This document shows, one piece after another, positions 29,301 to 38,788 of a stretch of DNA of 64,000 nt. Each line of letters begins with the position of its first letter. The stretch's first letter is position 1. The position numbers and the translations under genes are program-made. Under the pieces are notes generated by a model. The model had not been told where the DNA came from. It saw only the letters and a list, made by a program, of their open reading frames with translations, and searched no databases. Origin of the DNA: Pseudomonas putida (GTDB lineage Bacteria > Pseudomonadota > Gammaproteobacteria > Pseudomonadales > Pseudomonadaceae); assembly GCF_001636055.1 (NCBI RefSeq), contig NZ_CP011789.1:124001-188000 (forward strand), given 5' to 3'.

Positions 29301-30626
29301 ATGCTGCACTCGTCTCGCCTCACCCAGCTGGCCCTGACCATAGCTCTGGTCGTCGGCGCGCCCCTGGCCAGCGCCGCAGAGCCGGTCAAGCCCGCCAAGG
29401 CGGCTGCCGTGCCGGCCACCGAGGTGACGGCCAAGGCGCCGCTGCCGCTGGACGAACTGCGCACCTTCGCCGAGGTCATGGACCGCATCAAGGCAGCCTA
29501 TGTCGAGCCGGTGGACGACAAGACCCTGCTGGAAAATGCCATCAAGGGCATGCTCAGCAACCTTGACCCGCACTCGGCCTACCTCGGCCCTGAAGACTTC
29601 CAGGAGCTGCAGGAAAGCACCAGCGGCGAATTCGGCGGCCTGGGCATCGAGGTTGGCATGGAGGACGGCTTCGTCAAGGTGGTCTCGCCCATCGACGACA
29701 CTCCGGCCTCACGCGCCGGCATCGAGGCGGGCGACCTGATCGTCAAGATCAACGGCGCCCCGACCCGCGGCCAGACCATGACCGAGGCCGTCGACAAGAT
29801 GCGCGGCAAGATCGGCCAGAAGATCACCCTGACCCTGGTACGCGATGGCGGCACGCCCTTCGACGTGACGCTGGCCCGCGCGGTCATCCAGGTCAAGAGC
29901 GTGAAGAGCCAGTTGCTCGAGAACGACTACGGCTATATCCGTATCACCCAGTTCCAGGTCAAGACCGGCGAAGAAGTCGGCAAGGCTCTGGCCAAGCTGC
30001 GCAAGGATAACGGCAAGAAGCTGCGCGGCCTGGTCCTGGACCTGCGCAACAACCCCGGCGGCGTCCTGCAGTCGGCAGTGGAAGTGGCCGACCACTTCCT
30101 CACCAAAGGCCTGATCGTCTACACCAAGGGCCGTATCGCCAACTCCGAGTTGCGCTTCTCCGCCGACCCGGCCGACGCCAGCGAAGGCGTACCGCTGGTG
30201 GTACTGATCAACGGCGGCAGCGCCTCGGCTTCGGAGATTGTCGCCGGTGCCCTGCAGGACCAGAAACGCGGCGTGCTGATGGGCACCGACAGCTTCGGCA
30301 AGGGCTCGGTACAGACCGTGCTGCCACTGGCCAACGACCGCGCACTGAAGCTCACTACCGCGCTGTACTTCACCCCCAACGGCCGCTCGATCCAGGCACA
30401 GGGTATTGTGCCGGACATTGAAGTACGCCAGGCCAAGCTCACTGCAGAAGCCGACACGGACAACTTCAAGGAAGCCGATCTGCAGGGTCACCTGGGCAAC
30501 GGCAATGGTGGCGCAGATCGTCCGACCGGCAGCAGCAAGCGTACCGAGCGCCCGCAGGATAACGACTTCCAGCTGAGCCAGGCGCTCAGCCTGCTCAAGG
30601 GCCTGAACATCACCAAGGGTGATTGA
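29301..30626 (+). CDS. ctpA: Carboxyl-terminal processing protease CtpA (S41 family)
   Basis: CtpA is a periplasmic serine protease that, in P. aeruginosa, works with an LbcA-type lipoprotein to degrade murein endopeptidases. The 441-residue protein has a signal peptide (ends ...APLASA), a helical dimerisation region, a PDZ domain (about 95-175, with GLGIEVGMEDGFVKVVSPIDDTPASRAG) and an S41 domain. The catalytic pair is Ser309 in SASASE and Lys334 in GKGSVQ, 25 residues apart as in Prc. The C-terminal 60 residues are low-complexity (GNGNGGADRPTGSSK). CAGGAG precedes the ATG at 29301. It sits between envC and a divergent polysaccharide deacetylase gene, whose start lies within nine bases of its stop. 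Confidence 0.95.
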   Translation: MLHSSRLTQLALTIALVVGAPLASAAEPVKPAKAAAVPATEVTAKAPLPLDELRTFAEVMDRIKAAYVEPVDDKTLLENAIKGMLSNLDPHSAYLGPEDFQELQESTSGEFGGLGIEVGMEDGFVKVVSPIDDTPASRAGIEAGDLIVKINGAPTRGQTMTEAVDKMRGKIGQKITLTLVRDGGTPFDVTLARAVIQVKSVKSQLLENDYGYIRITQFQVKTGEEVGKALAKLRKDNGKKLRGLVLDLRNNPGGVLQSAVEVADHFLTKGLIVYTKGRIANSELRFSADPADASEGVPLVVLINGGSASASEIVAGALQDQKRGVLMGTDSFGKGSVQTVLPLANDRALKLTTALYFTPNGRSIQAQGIVPDIEVRQAKLTAEADTDNFKEADLQGHLGNGNGGADRPTGSSKRTERPQDNDFQLSQALSLLKGLNITKGD

Positions 30627-30634
30627 TAACCACC

Positions 30635-31399
30635 ATGCGTTTTCTGCTGTTCACGCTGTTCTGCCTGCTGGCCGGTACCGCACATGCGGCACCGGCCAAG
30701 GCCTACATGAGCATCATCATCGACGACCTGGGCCAGAACAGCGAGCGCGACAGCCGAACCCTCGCCCTGCCCGGGCCGGTCACCATGGCGATCATGCCCG
30801 ACACCCCGCACGCCACCGATTTCGCCCGCCAGGCCCACAAGGCCGGACGTACGGTGATCCTGCACATGCCGATGGACCCGGCCACCGGGCCCTATGCCTG
30901 GCATCCGGGGCTACCCCTCGAGGAGCTGGCACGACGCCTCGACGGAGCGCTGCTCAAGGTGCCCTTCGCCGCAGGCATCAACAACCACATGGGCAGCCGC
31001 ATGACCGCACAGCGCGACGCCATGGCCTGGTTGATGGGTAACTTGCAGGGCCGTGAGCTGTTCTTCGTCGACAGCCGCACCAGCGCCGCCACGGTGGCGG
31101 CGGCCGAGGCCCAGGCGATCGGATTGGCGCACGTCTCGCGGGATGTGTTTCTGGATGACGTACGCACAGCCGAAGCCATCGCCGGCCAATTGCGCCGAGG
31201 CATCGAGCTTGCCCGCAAGCAAGGTTCAGCGGTGCTGATCGGCCACCCCTACCCGCAGACTCTCGAAGTGCTCGAACGAGAGATGCCCGGGCTCAAGCGC
31301 CAGGGCATCGAGTTGATCGAACTGCGCCAGATGATCGCCGAACGCAGCAACCAGGCCATGTCGGCGCACGGTCGCAACGGTCGCTACAGCAACCGTTGA
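30635..31399 (+). CDS. Divergent polysaccharide deacetylase family protein
   Basis: The 254-residue protein carries a signal peptide (MRFLLFTLFCLLAGTAHA) and the DUF610/YibQ divergent polysaccharide deacetylase domain: MSIIIDDLGQNSERD, PGPVTMAIMPDTPHAT, ILHMPMDP, GINNHMGSRMTAQRDAM, FFVDSRTSAATVA and VFLDDV. These proteins keep the NodB-like fold, including the DD pair and HMGS, but their substrate is not established. A TTG at 30623 with AAGGG five or six bases before it is an alternative start overlapping the ctpA stop. It is the last gene of the gpmI-envC-ctpA neighbourhood and converges on the large accessory gene. Confidence 0.9.
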   Translation: MRFLLFTLFCLLAGTAHAAPAKAYMSIIIDDLGQNSERDSRTLALPGPVTMAIMPDTPHATDFARQAHKAGRTVILHMPMDPATGPYAWHPGLPLEELARRLDGALLKVPFAAGINNHMGSRMTAQRDAMAWLMGNLQGRELFFVDSRTSAATVAAAEAQAIGLAHVSRDVFLDDVRTAEAIAGQLRRGIELARKQGSAVLIGHPYPQTLEVLEREMPGLKRQGIELIELRQMIAERSNQAMSAHGRNGRYSNR

Positions 31400-31420
31400 T
31401 CGCTTGGCCGTTCAGAGCGC

Positions 31421-34400
31421 CTACAGGCTGTTGAAGGGAATGATGTCCTTGGCCTGGGCGTAGGTCAGGTTGCCCCGGTAGATGCTCAGCACCTGCCCCT
31501 CGCTCGCAGCCCTCATCTGCTCCCTGTAGCCCATCTTGCGCTGGCTCCAGAGCTTCAGATGGCCTTTGCCGAATGCCGTGGGCGCCGCCTGTGAGTCGGC
31601 GAAGTGGAAGTGCGCGGCCCACAGGGGCCGGCCTTTACTGTCGCCAGGTGACTTGAGCAGATTGATGCGGTATTCATCCAGATAGCCATCTGAAACCTGC
31701 TTGCGCGGCCCCACGTACTCAACCGTGATCAAGCCTTGCTGATGGAGAAAGCTCAGACCCCGGGCAGCGGGATAGCGCGTCTTGGTATAAAGCTCGATCA
31801 GGCATTCGCGCTTCTGCTCGCGCAACCGGATCACCGCGTCATCCAGGCGGCCTAACAGGCTGTCGGTGCTATCCGCGTCCGCCAATTGCTCGCGCAACTC
31901 CAGTACTTCAGCGATCTGCGCATCAAGCATCGAGATCAACCCGCTGTCCTGCGCGTCATTGCTTACCAATGCCTTGGCCTGCTCGATGACGCTCTCGTTT
32001 TGCGCCAATATGCCTTCGGCCAGTTCACGGCTTTTCCTCTCGAATTCCGGCGTCGAGGTCCGCGACTGCGACTCAGGCTCCGTGCTCTCGACCTCCTCTA
32101 ACCAGGTCCCGCCTACCTTTTGAAACCGGTGCTGGATCTTGGTGCTGAACGCGCCCTTGACCTGCAATTGCGCCTGCCCATCGAGCATCACCTCTGTACC
32201 TAGCACTGTCTGACCTGCAAGGGTCCGCGCCACTTGCAGTACCCGCAGTGGATAAACCATTCGGCGCGAGGCCTGGGTTTGTCCGGAAGCTTGCTCACGC
32301 ATGGCTTCTACCAGCGCATCGCCTGCCATCTTCTTCAGGCTCACCATCTGCTCTCTGTAGGCTGCCAGGCGCTGGGTATCGACCAGCCCGCTGCCCAGCT
32401 TGCTGATGCGGTCGCAGTTGAGAATCGCCGCCAGATACTCATCCCAGGCACCTTGCAGCACCTCGATGCGCTCGGCGATAGGCAGTTCGCAGAACATCGA
32501 CAGATGGTGGGCATTTGCGGCTACACGCAAACGGTAGCTGGCAATCGCGTCGCGGAAGATCGTGTAATGCTGGCTGGCGGCACCCTCCTCGAAGCGAAGT
32601 GCCAGTTCGGCCAGGCTCATCGCCTGGAAGAAGCGAATCATGACCGTAGAAGTCTTGCGCGAGGCGATGACCTGAGCGACGGTGACCGAGCCCCTGCTCG
32701 ATTGGATCTTCATATCGATATCGCTGACCGCCAGCACATGATCCATTTGGCTTGAAACCTCCATGATCCTTGGTTGGTCCAGGACCATGCCCTCGAGCAA
32801 CTCTCGACACTTGGCGTAGAGAACCGCGCGGTTTTCTGGCGTAGCTCCGCTCAGGTTGCGGACGATCTGGTCATACTCGCGGAAACTACCCACAGCCACC
32901 GCTTCATCCAGAAGGAACAGGCCATAGCCAATCAAGTCGTGACGTGCATTCGAAAGGGCTTGTCGCAGGTCCCTGCCATGGGCGGTTGTGCGCGTATAGT
33001 TGGGGTTATCCAGCAGCTCGACAATGCTCTGCTGCGCGCTGGCTTGGTGCTCGAACATGGAGTAGACCAGCTCGACACGCTGCCGGCGCAGGTCCTGCAT
33101 CGCGCGCAATAGCTCATCGCGCTTTGCTGTGTACAGTTCGGACAACGTCTTGAATCGGGAGAGGTCTTCCGGGTTCGTGGGAGGAGGTTGGTTCAATGTT
33201 TCCTCCAGCTTCACGATCTTGGCCCGCAGCTCCTGGATCTGGCTGTTCTGTCTCAGGTACTCAGGAATCGGCTTGTTTGCCTCAAGCAAATGATGCTCCA
33301 CCTCTTCCAGCGACTTTTGGATCGTAGCGGCAATCTTCTGGCGCAGCCGTTCCTGCGCAGCGCTGCGCCCACGCCCACCGCCCCCCTGCAACCGTGTATC
33401 GATGCGCCAGCCACCGCCATCGTTGTACAGGCAAGGTCCTGACGTCAGGTCAGGCCCCACGATTCTCACCACCCCTTCATGGAGAACGACCTGATAGACC
33501 TCTTGCCCCAGCTTGACGTAGTACCTGCCGTCGACGGCAGTCAAGCCCGCCGTTGCGCCTTGCGTGTCGGGCGCGTGTCCAGCCAGCGATACCTCGACCG
33601 CCAATTCGCGCACGCGACTGCGTTGAGAAGCCGAAAGTCCGTTGAGGCCGCCAGCCCCACGCCACGAAAAGTCCAGATGTGTCTGCGTGGTGCCGTACAA
33701 GTCACGCACCAGCCCCGCAGGCTTGCGTTCAGGCTCCGGCAGCGGGTGAAGCGCTACGTCCTGCGCCGCGGGCAGTTCTTCGAGCGACGTAACATCGTAC
33801 TGCGGCCCCAGCACCGTGTTCCTGGGGGTCTGCAGATGGATCAATGCCATCAAGGTATTGTTCAAAAGGTCGATCACGGCCTGAATGCGTTCCCCCGTGC
33901 TGTCACTGCCAAGCCCCTGTACATCGCTGGCCAGGCTGCGGATGCCCATGTACAGCCAGGCAATCGAAACCACCGGGCCTGGCAGCACAGGCAATACCGC
34001 ATTGAGCAGCTCCCAGCCAAACGCGATCACTACCCCCCACCGCAACTCGCTGTTGCTCACCGCCGAACGGTCGGCCAGCTCGACCAACACCTGATGCCGC
34101 GCCTGGAACATCCGTGCGTCGATGTCCTGCTCCCAGAATTCCAGCGCCAGTTGAGCAGGATCAGGCTTGTCCAGTGGACTGAAGGGGTCGAACACCCAGT
34201 GCGGCAGGTGAGGTTCGTTGAATCCCCCATTGTCGTAGACAGGACGCTCGCTCTGATCCATCCACATCAGCGCGAGGTTCTGTAGTTTGCCAGGCTTGCG
34301 GATGGCCCCCATCAAGGTATCGACGTCCTTGAAGAGATGGACCGCGCCGTCTGTGTACACAGGGCAATACAGCACACCCTGGCCGGAGTCGACGATTTCA

Positions 34401-36112
34401 ATGACATAGAAACCGTGCACTCGATCCACTTTCTTCGAGGTCGGAGAACGCCTGAAGGCCAAGGGTGCAATTCTCACCCCGGCCGCTTGCGCGTCTCCAT
34501 CGCGACAGAAGCGGGCGACTGCACCATAGGCAAACGTATCCAGGCGATTGACCACCACCGCCCGAGCGGTATCGAACATCAAAGTGATACGCCATTGGCG
34601 ACCGAAACGGGCGATACGCTCGGCGTTGTCGGTGGCATCGGCGAGCAGGTCGTTGACGTAGGTCGGGTAGGTGCCGCCGATATCGACGCGTGCGACCAGT
34701 TCACGGATGTAATCGACATTCATCCAGTCCATGATCAACTGTTCATTACGGTGGGCGATGTGTGTCACCACGCCACCCTGCGAAGCAGCCAGCCGACTGA
34801 TGGCCAGCTCGGCCAGGGTCACGGTACGGCTGTCGATCTTTTGCCCAAAACCCAGGCCATGACCGTCGCTGACAAAGGTGTCGATGGTCAGGAGCAGATC
34901 ATCGGCAAAGTAGTTGGCATCGACTGGATGATCGGCAAGCATTTCCTCGCGAAGACGACGGGCTGCATAGGTGTGCAGATCATCCACCCCTTCCATGGCG
35001 CGCTCACCACCGTCACTCCCCTGCAACAGCGTCAGATCGAGCATGGCCTGCAAATAGGTGGCCTGCCCCTCAGCCCCGGCCCTCCGAATCCCAGCAGGTA
35101 GCGACAGGGCAACCGGCTTGGCAGGCACATTGCTGCGCTGAGCAAAAAAACGCGAGGGGTCAAAGGCACCATCGACCCGGCGCTCCAGCTCGGCGACGCT
35201 ATCAGCCGCCCCCCAGCGCACACGCGACTGACGCTCGAGCAGGACCTCCAGCAGCAACCCGCTTTGCAGGGCGAACGCATCCCCCTCCGACGTGAAACCA
35301 CTCCAGCTCATACGATCGAACTCGCAACGCCGCGCCATCTGCAACTGCAGCCCTCGGCCGAAGGCACTCAGTGACTCGAAGCTACGCACCTCTCCATCCG
35401 GCTGGCACCAAAAGACCAGCGGACGAGGTGTGTCGAGGGTCGTCACCAGTAAGCCGGGCAACAGTTCACTGCTTTGTCGATCGCCCAAGTGCATCTGCAC
35501 GCGAACGGCCTGCACCTCGACGTTACGCGTGTTCCCCAACAGCAGTTGGCGCAGGCAGGCGCGCTCGGCCTCCTCAAGGTCAGCCTCGTCCAGGCCTTGC
35601 AGCAGGCTGGCACGCAGCACTTGCTGCAACCAGAGATCCCGGTTGCCCTGGCCGTCGCCATTCCAGTAGCCGATCTGCGCCTGCTGCAGATAGTGGGGCA
35701 ACAGAGGCAGCATCTTGTCGAGCGGTTCGACCAGCTTCTCGGGCTTGATCAGGTCTCCATCACTGGTTTCGAAGGGCGACTTGATGGCGAAGAGGCGTTG
35801 GTACGGATTCAGGCTCAGCGCATAAGCGCCCATGCTGGCGAAATCCACGCGCTTGCCATCGAGCACCAACTGCAGCAGATGGTCGATCAGCAACTCAGTG
35901 CGGTAGGTGTCATCTGCGGTGGAGCAAAGCAGCGAGAGTGGCTGTGCAGAAGTCATCTCGGGGCGATGAATCGCGATCAGCGGATACTGCTCGACGATTA
36001 TCTTCATGACCTGCTGGTCGAGCACTTCGCGCAAGGTCGGTCGATTAGCGAACTGCGCAGCGACTGCGCTGTACAGGTCGTAGGGTGGGTAACTCACGGA
36101 GGTAGTAGACAT
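31421..36112 (-). CDS. Very large dermonecrotic-toxin-like (DUF6543-type) protein
   Basis: This 1563-residue protein resembles the large Pseudomonas proteins annotated as dermonecrotic toxin domain/DUF6543. Supporting stretches are LDTFAYGAVARF, GFYVIEIVDSGQGVLYCPVYTDGAVHLFKDVDTLM followed by SERPVYDNGGFNEPHLPHW-type wording, and a C-terminal RPLWAAHFHFADSQAAPTAFGKGHLK. A hydrophobic segment lies near residues 690-730 (VLPVLPGPVVSIAWLYMGI). A glycine/arginine patch (GGGGRGRS) precedes long helical regions (about 930-1150 and 1350-1450). No signal peptide, Rhs or PAAR domain is present. The ATG at 36112 was chosen because the family-like text begins there. Three hand-counted 60-base lines (32401, 33181, 34201) gave 58, 55 and 58% G+C. 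Export route, activity and immunity partner are unknown. Confidence 0.75.
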   Translation of the reverse strand: MSTTSVSYPPYDLYSAVAAQFANRPTLREVLDQQVMKIIVEQYPLIAIHRPEMTSAQPLSLLCSTADDTYRTELLIDHLLQLVLDGKRVDFASMGAYALSLNPYQRLFAIKSPFETSDGDLIKPEKLVEPLDKMLPLLPHYLQQAQIGYWNGDGQGNRDLWLQQVLRASLLQGLDEADLEEAERACLRQLLLGNTRNVEVQAVRVQMHLGDRQSSELLPGLLVTTLDTPRPLVFWCQPDGEVRSFESLSAFGRGLQLQMARRCEFDRMSWSGFTSEGDAFALQSGLLLEVLLERQSRVRWGAADSVAELERRVDGAFDPSRFFAQRSNVPAKPVALSLPAGIRRAGAEGQATYLQAMLDLTLLQGSDGGERAMEGVDDLHTYAARRLREEMLADHPVDANYFADDLLLTIDTFVSDGHGLGFGQKIDSRTVTLAELAISRLAASQGGVVTHIAHRNEQLIMDWMNVDYIRELVARVDIGGTYPTYVNDLLADATDNAERIARFGRQWRITLMFDTARAVVVNRLDTFAYGAVARFCRDGDAQAAGVRIAPLAFRRSPTSKKVDRVHGFYVIEIVDSGQGVLYCPVYTDGAVHLFKDVDTLMGAIRKPGKLQNLALMWMDQSERPVYDNGGFNEPHLPHWVFDPFSPLDKPDPAQLALEFWEQDIDARMFQARHQVLVELADRSAVSNSELRWGVVIAFGWELLNAVLPVLPGPVVSIAWLYMGIRSLASDVQGLGSDSTGERIQAVIDLLNNTLMALIHLQTPRNTVLGPQYDVTSLEELPAAQDVALHPLPEPERKPAGLVRDLYGTTQTHLDFSWRGAGGLNGLSASQRSRVRELAVEVSLAGHAPDTQGATAGLTAVDGRYYVKLGQEVYQVVLHEGVVRIVGPDLTSGPCLYNDGGGWRIDTRLQGGGGRGRSAAQERLRQKIAATIQKSLEEVEHHLLEANKPIPEYLRQNSQIQELRAKIVKLEETLNQPPPTNPEDLSRFKTLSELYTAKRDELLRAMQDLRRQRVELVYSMFEHQASAQQSIVELLDNPNYTRTTAHGRDLRQALSNARHDLIGYGLFLLDEAVAVGSFREYDQIVRNLSGATPENRAVLYAKCRELLEGMVLDQPRIMEVSSQMDHVLAVSDIDMKIQSSRGSVTVAQVIASRKTSTVMIRFFQAMSLAELALRFEEGAASQHYTIFRDAIASYRLRVAANAHHLSMFCELPIAERIEVLQGAWDEYLAAILNCDRISKLGSGLVDTQRLAAYREQMVSLKKMAGDALVEAMREQASGQTQASRRMVYPLRVLQVARTLAGQTVLGTEVMLDGQAQLQVKGAFSTKIQHRFQKVGGTWLEEVESTEPESQSRTSTPEFERKSRELAEGILAQNESVIEQAKALVSNDAQDSGLISMLDAQIAEVLELREQLADADSTDSLLGRLDDAVIRLREQKRECLIELYTKTRYPAARGLSFLHQQGLITVEYVGPRKQVSDGYLDEYRINLLKSPGDSKGRPLWAAHFHFADSQAAPTAFGKGHLKLWSQRKMGYREQMRAASEGQVLSIYRGNLTYAQAKDIIPFNSL

Positions 36113-36249
36113 GCTCAAGGCTCGTTGTGAAATGAAGCCAAAGCCTCCGCGCCAGTCGATATCACTGGGAGGTACATAATGCTTTTGCGCACCGGTTGAC
36201 CATGGGCAACGGCAATCGCCGGTCCGCCCCAACGTGACCGCCCGCTGAA

Positions 36250-36283
36250 GAAAAAGGGCCCTGTCATTCGACAGAGCCCTTTT
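36250..36283 (-). terminator. Terminator downstream of betT
   Basis: Read leftward, AAAAGGGCTCTGTC pairs with GACAGGGCCCTTTT, followed by further T residues. It lies between the betT stop and the start of the large accessory gene, so that gene needs its own promoter in 36113-36249. Confidence 0.85.
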
Positions 36284-36307
36284 CACAACGATACGCCGCC
36301 TAAGCGA

Positions 36308-38311
36308 TCAGCTGTAGACACGCCCCAGCAACTGGCGGTGGCTTTCGAACTGATCGAGCACATCGCGCACGATCTGCTCAGGCAGGAAGCCCATCAGGTC
36401 GTACTCCTGGCTGCCGTTGTGCAGGTACACCTCGGCGCGGTAGAAGCGCTGGCGCACTTCTGGTTCGCCCCCGGCAGACGCCTCGCTCGGTGCCGCCAGG
36501 TAGCCGTCCAGGCTGACTTCATAAACGAACGGGTTGCCCTCTTCCATCATCACCCGCACGCCCATCATGTTGCGCGACTGACCGACACGGGTCTCCACCT
36601 CGAAGCCCAGGGCGCGCAGTTGTTCCGCCGCCTCCTTGAGGGCCGGGCTGACCTGTTTGTCCATGAAGCGCTGCACCACCGCCTGGGTCGGCTCAAGCTC
36701 CAGTTGCGTGAGGCGCTCGCTGAAGCCGCGACGGCCACGGGCAGCCAGCTCCGCGCGCTCCTGCTCGACCGCGACATCCTGCTTCATCGCCTTGTACAGG
36801 CCGAACATGAACAGCACCAGCACCACCGAGAACGGCAGGCCGGCCAACACCACCATGGTCTGCATGGCTTCGAAGTTGCCGGCGAACAGCAGGCCGATGG
36901 TAACCAGGGTGATGATCACCGACCAGAACACCACCATCCAGTGCGGCGCATCCTCGTCGACCTGGCCGCCTTTGCACGAAAGGTTGGCCATCATCACCGC
37001 GCCCGAGTCGGCTGGGGTGAGGAACAGCACGAAGCCGACGAACACCGCCACACCGATCACGATCTTGGCCGCCGGGAAGTACTCCAGCAACTGGTAGATC
37101 GACATCGAGGGCTGCTCCAGCGCTGTCTTGCCCAGCTCAACGGCGCCCTGGTTGATCACCAGGTCCAGCGCGGTGTTGCCGAAGATCGACAGCCACGCCA
37201 GGGTGAAGCCCAGCGGGATCAGCAGCACGCCGCTGACCAGCTGGCGCACGGTACGACCCTTGGAGATACGGGCGATGAACATGCCGACGAACGGGCCCCA
37301 GGAGATCCACCAGGCCCAGTAAAACACGGTCCACAGGCCCAGCCAGCGCTCGGACTTGCCGGCCTCGCCTTCATAGACATACAGGTCGAAGGTCTTGAGT
37401 ACGATGCCGTTGAGGTAGTCGCCGACGTTCTGCACGAAGCCGTTGAGCAGGTGCAGGGTATTGCCGCCGAGCAGGACGAAGATCAACAGCCCGCTGAACA
37501 GCATGATGTTCAGGTTGGACAGGCGGCGAATGCCGTTTTCCACACCCGAGACCGCGGCTACGGTGGCCACACCGGCCATCACCAGAATGACCACCAGCAG
37601 ATTGGTCTTGCTGTGATCCATGCCGAACAGGTACTCCAGGCCCGAGGAGACCTGCATCGAGCCAATACCGAGGTTGGTCACCAGGCCCAGCAGGGTGACG
37701 AACATGCCGAAGATGTCCACGGCATTGCCGGCCGCGCCCTTGACCCAACGCTCACCGACCAGCGGGTACAGCGCCGAACGCAGCGCCAGCGGCTGGTTGT
37801 GGCGGTAGGCGAAGTAGCCCACGGCCAGACCCACCAGGGCGTAGATCGCCCAACCGTGCAGGCCCCAGTGCAGAAAGGTCAGTTGCAGGCCCTGGCGCGC
37901 AGCCTCGAGGCTGGCAGGGGTGCCTTCCGGCGGATTGAAATAGTGGTCCAGCGGTTCGGATGCGCCGAAATACAGCAGCGAAATGCCAATACCGGAGGAG
38001 AACAGCATGCCGGCCCAGGCGCCGTAGCTGAAGTCGGGCTGGTCGTCCTTGCCGCCCAGCTTGAGCTTGCCGTAGTCGGAGAAGGCCAGGTAGACGACGA
38101 ACACGAGGTAACCGCAGATCACCAGCATGTAGTACCAGCCGAAAGTGCGCGTCAGCCATTTTTGGGCCACGCCCAGCACCTGGCCGGCGGTTTCGGGTAC
38201 AGCGATAAGCAAGGCAGTCAACGCGAGGACCAGCAGCGCGGAGGTGAGGAACACCACGCGGTTGACCCGAACCCTCTCGGCGGGGGGCTTTGTCAGGGAG
38301 GCAGAACTCAT
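36308..38311 (-). CDS. betT: Choline transporter BetT (BCCT family)
   Basis: BetT imports choline, the betaine precursor, by proton-coupled symport. The 667-residue protein has 12 expected hydrophobic segments (residues about 15-505), the BCCT signature around WTVFYWAWWISWGPFVGMFIARISKGR, GIGISLLYFGASEPLDHYF and FLTPADSGAVMMANLSC. A C-terminal cytoplasmic domain of about 160 residues follows; in BetT-type carriers this tail takes part in osmotic sensing. It is divergent from betI-betB-betA, with the BetI operator in the 477-base spacer, and ends at a clear terminator. Confidence 0.95.
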   Translation of the reverse strand: MSSASLTKPPAERVRVNRVVFLTSALLVLALTALLIAVPETAGQVLGVAQKWLTRTFGWYYMLVICGYLVFVVYLAFSDYGKLKLGGKDDQPDFSYGAWAGMLFSSGIGISLLYFGASEPLDHYFNPPEGTPASLEAARQGLQLTFLHWGLHGWAIYALVGLAVGYFAYRHNQPLALRSALYPLVGERWVKGAAGNAVDIFGMFVTLLGLVTNLGIGSMQVSSGLEYLFGMDHSKTNLLVVILVMAGVATVAAVSGVENGIRRLSNLNIMLFSGLLIFVLLGGNTLHLLNGFVQNVGDYLNGIVLKTFDLYVYEGEAGKSERWLGLWTVFYWAWWISWGPFVGMFIARISKGRTVRQLVSGVLLIPLGFTLAWLSIFGNTALDLVINQGAVELGKTALEQPSMSIYQLLEYFPAAKIVIGVAVFVGFVLFLTPADSGAVMMANLSCKGGQVDEDAPHWMVVFWSVIITLVTIGLLFAGNFEAMQTMVVLAGLPFSVVLVLFMFGLYKAMKQDVAVEQERAELAARGRRGFSERLTQLELEPTQAVVQRFMDKQVSPALKEAAEQLRALGFEVETRVGQSRNMMGVRVMMEEGNPFVYEVSLDGYLAAPSEASAGGEPEVRQRFYRAEVYLHNGSQEYDLMGFLPEQIVRDVLDQFESHRQLLGRVYS

Positions 38312-38699
38312 TGCACGAATGCTCCGGGCAGTACGGCTGTGGAGGCTAATCAGTCATTTCCCGCGCAATTGGTGCAATAGCTCCACTGCGTCAGGTGTTA
38401 TAAAAGCACCTTGGAAACCGTGATCCCGAATCGAAACGCTGCAAAAAAACAGACCGGCGGACTGCACCTGAGCGCCTTCATCCTCACTGGATGCGCGCAT
38501 TGGTCACAGCTCGCCTGACCCGCTCCAAGGGTCGTCCGCGCGGTCATCGACCGCTCGGCAGAATCTGTCCATGCACCGTTCTTGCCCGTCAACGCCTTGT
38601 ATTCCGGGGGTTACACGTTTTCCTGGGGTGTCAATCCGTGCCTTCTCGACCGCCTGAAAGACTGTCAATGGCACAAATTGTCGCAGAGCTTATTCTTTA

Positions 38700-38719
38700 T
38701 TGATTGAACGTTCAATCAA
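38700..38719. promoter_or_regulatory. Probable BetI operator, perfect 20-bp palindrome
   Basis: TTGATTGAACGTTCAATCAA is fully symmetric, located 70 bases before betI. It matches the type of dyad reported for BetI in enterobacteria and Pseudomonas, and overlaps the -35 region of the candidate betI promoter. Confidence 0.85.
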
Positions 38720-38732
38720 AACAAAATAGACT
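38704..38732 (+). promoter_or_regulatory. Candidate σ70 promoter of betI-betB-betA
   Basis: TTGAAC (38704-38709) and TAGACT (38727-38732), each four of six consensus matches, are 17 bases apart. The -35 box lies inside the palindrome, so BetI bound there would block RNA polymerase. Confidence 0.5.
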
Positions 38733-38788
38733 GGCCCTCGCCGAGTCGGATGCGTGTTGTCCGCTCGCAGGCCTGAGGAGATAGCAAG

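Larger units (their letters stand above)
38312..38788. promoter_or_regulatory. betT-betI divergent control region
   Basis: This 477-base spacer contains no credible gene. The BetI operator and a candidate promoter lie at its betI-proximal end. The part nearest betT has ordinary composition and no clear -10/-35 pair that I would defend. Confidence 0.65.

Noticed and set aside
36338..38380. 680-codon open frame on the plus strand opposite betT
   Set aside because: His/Gln-rich antisense shadow of membrane-helix codons; BetT is clear on the other strand.
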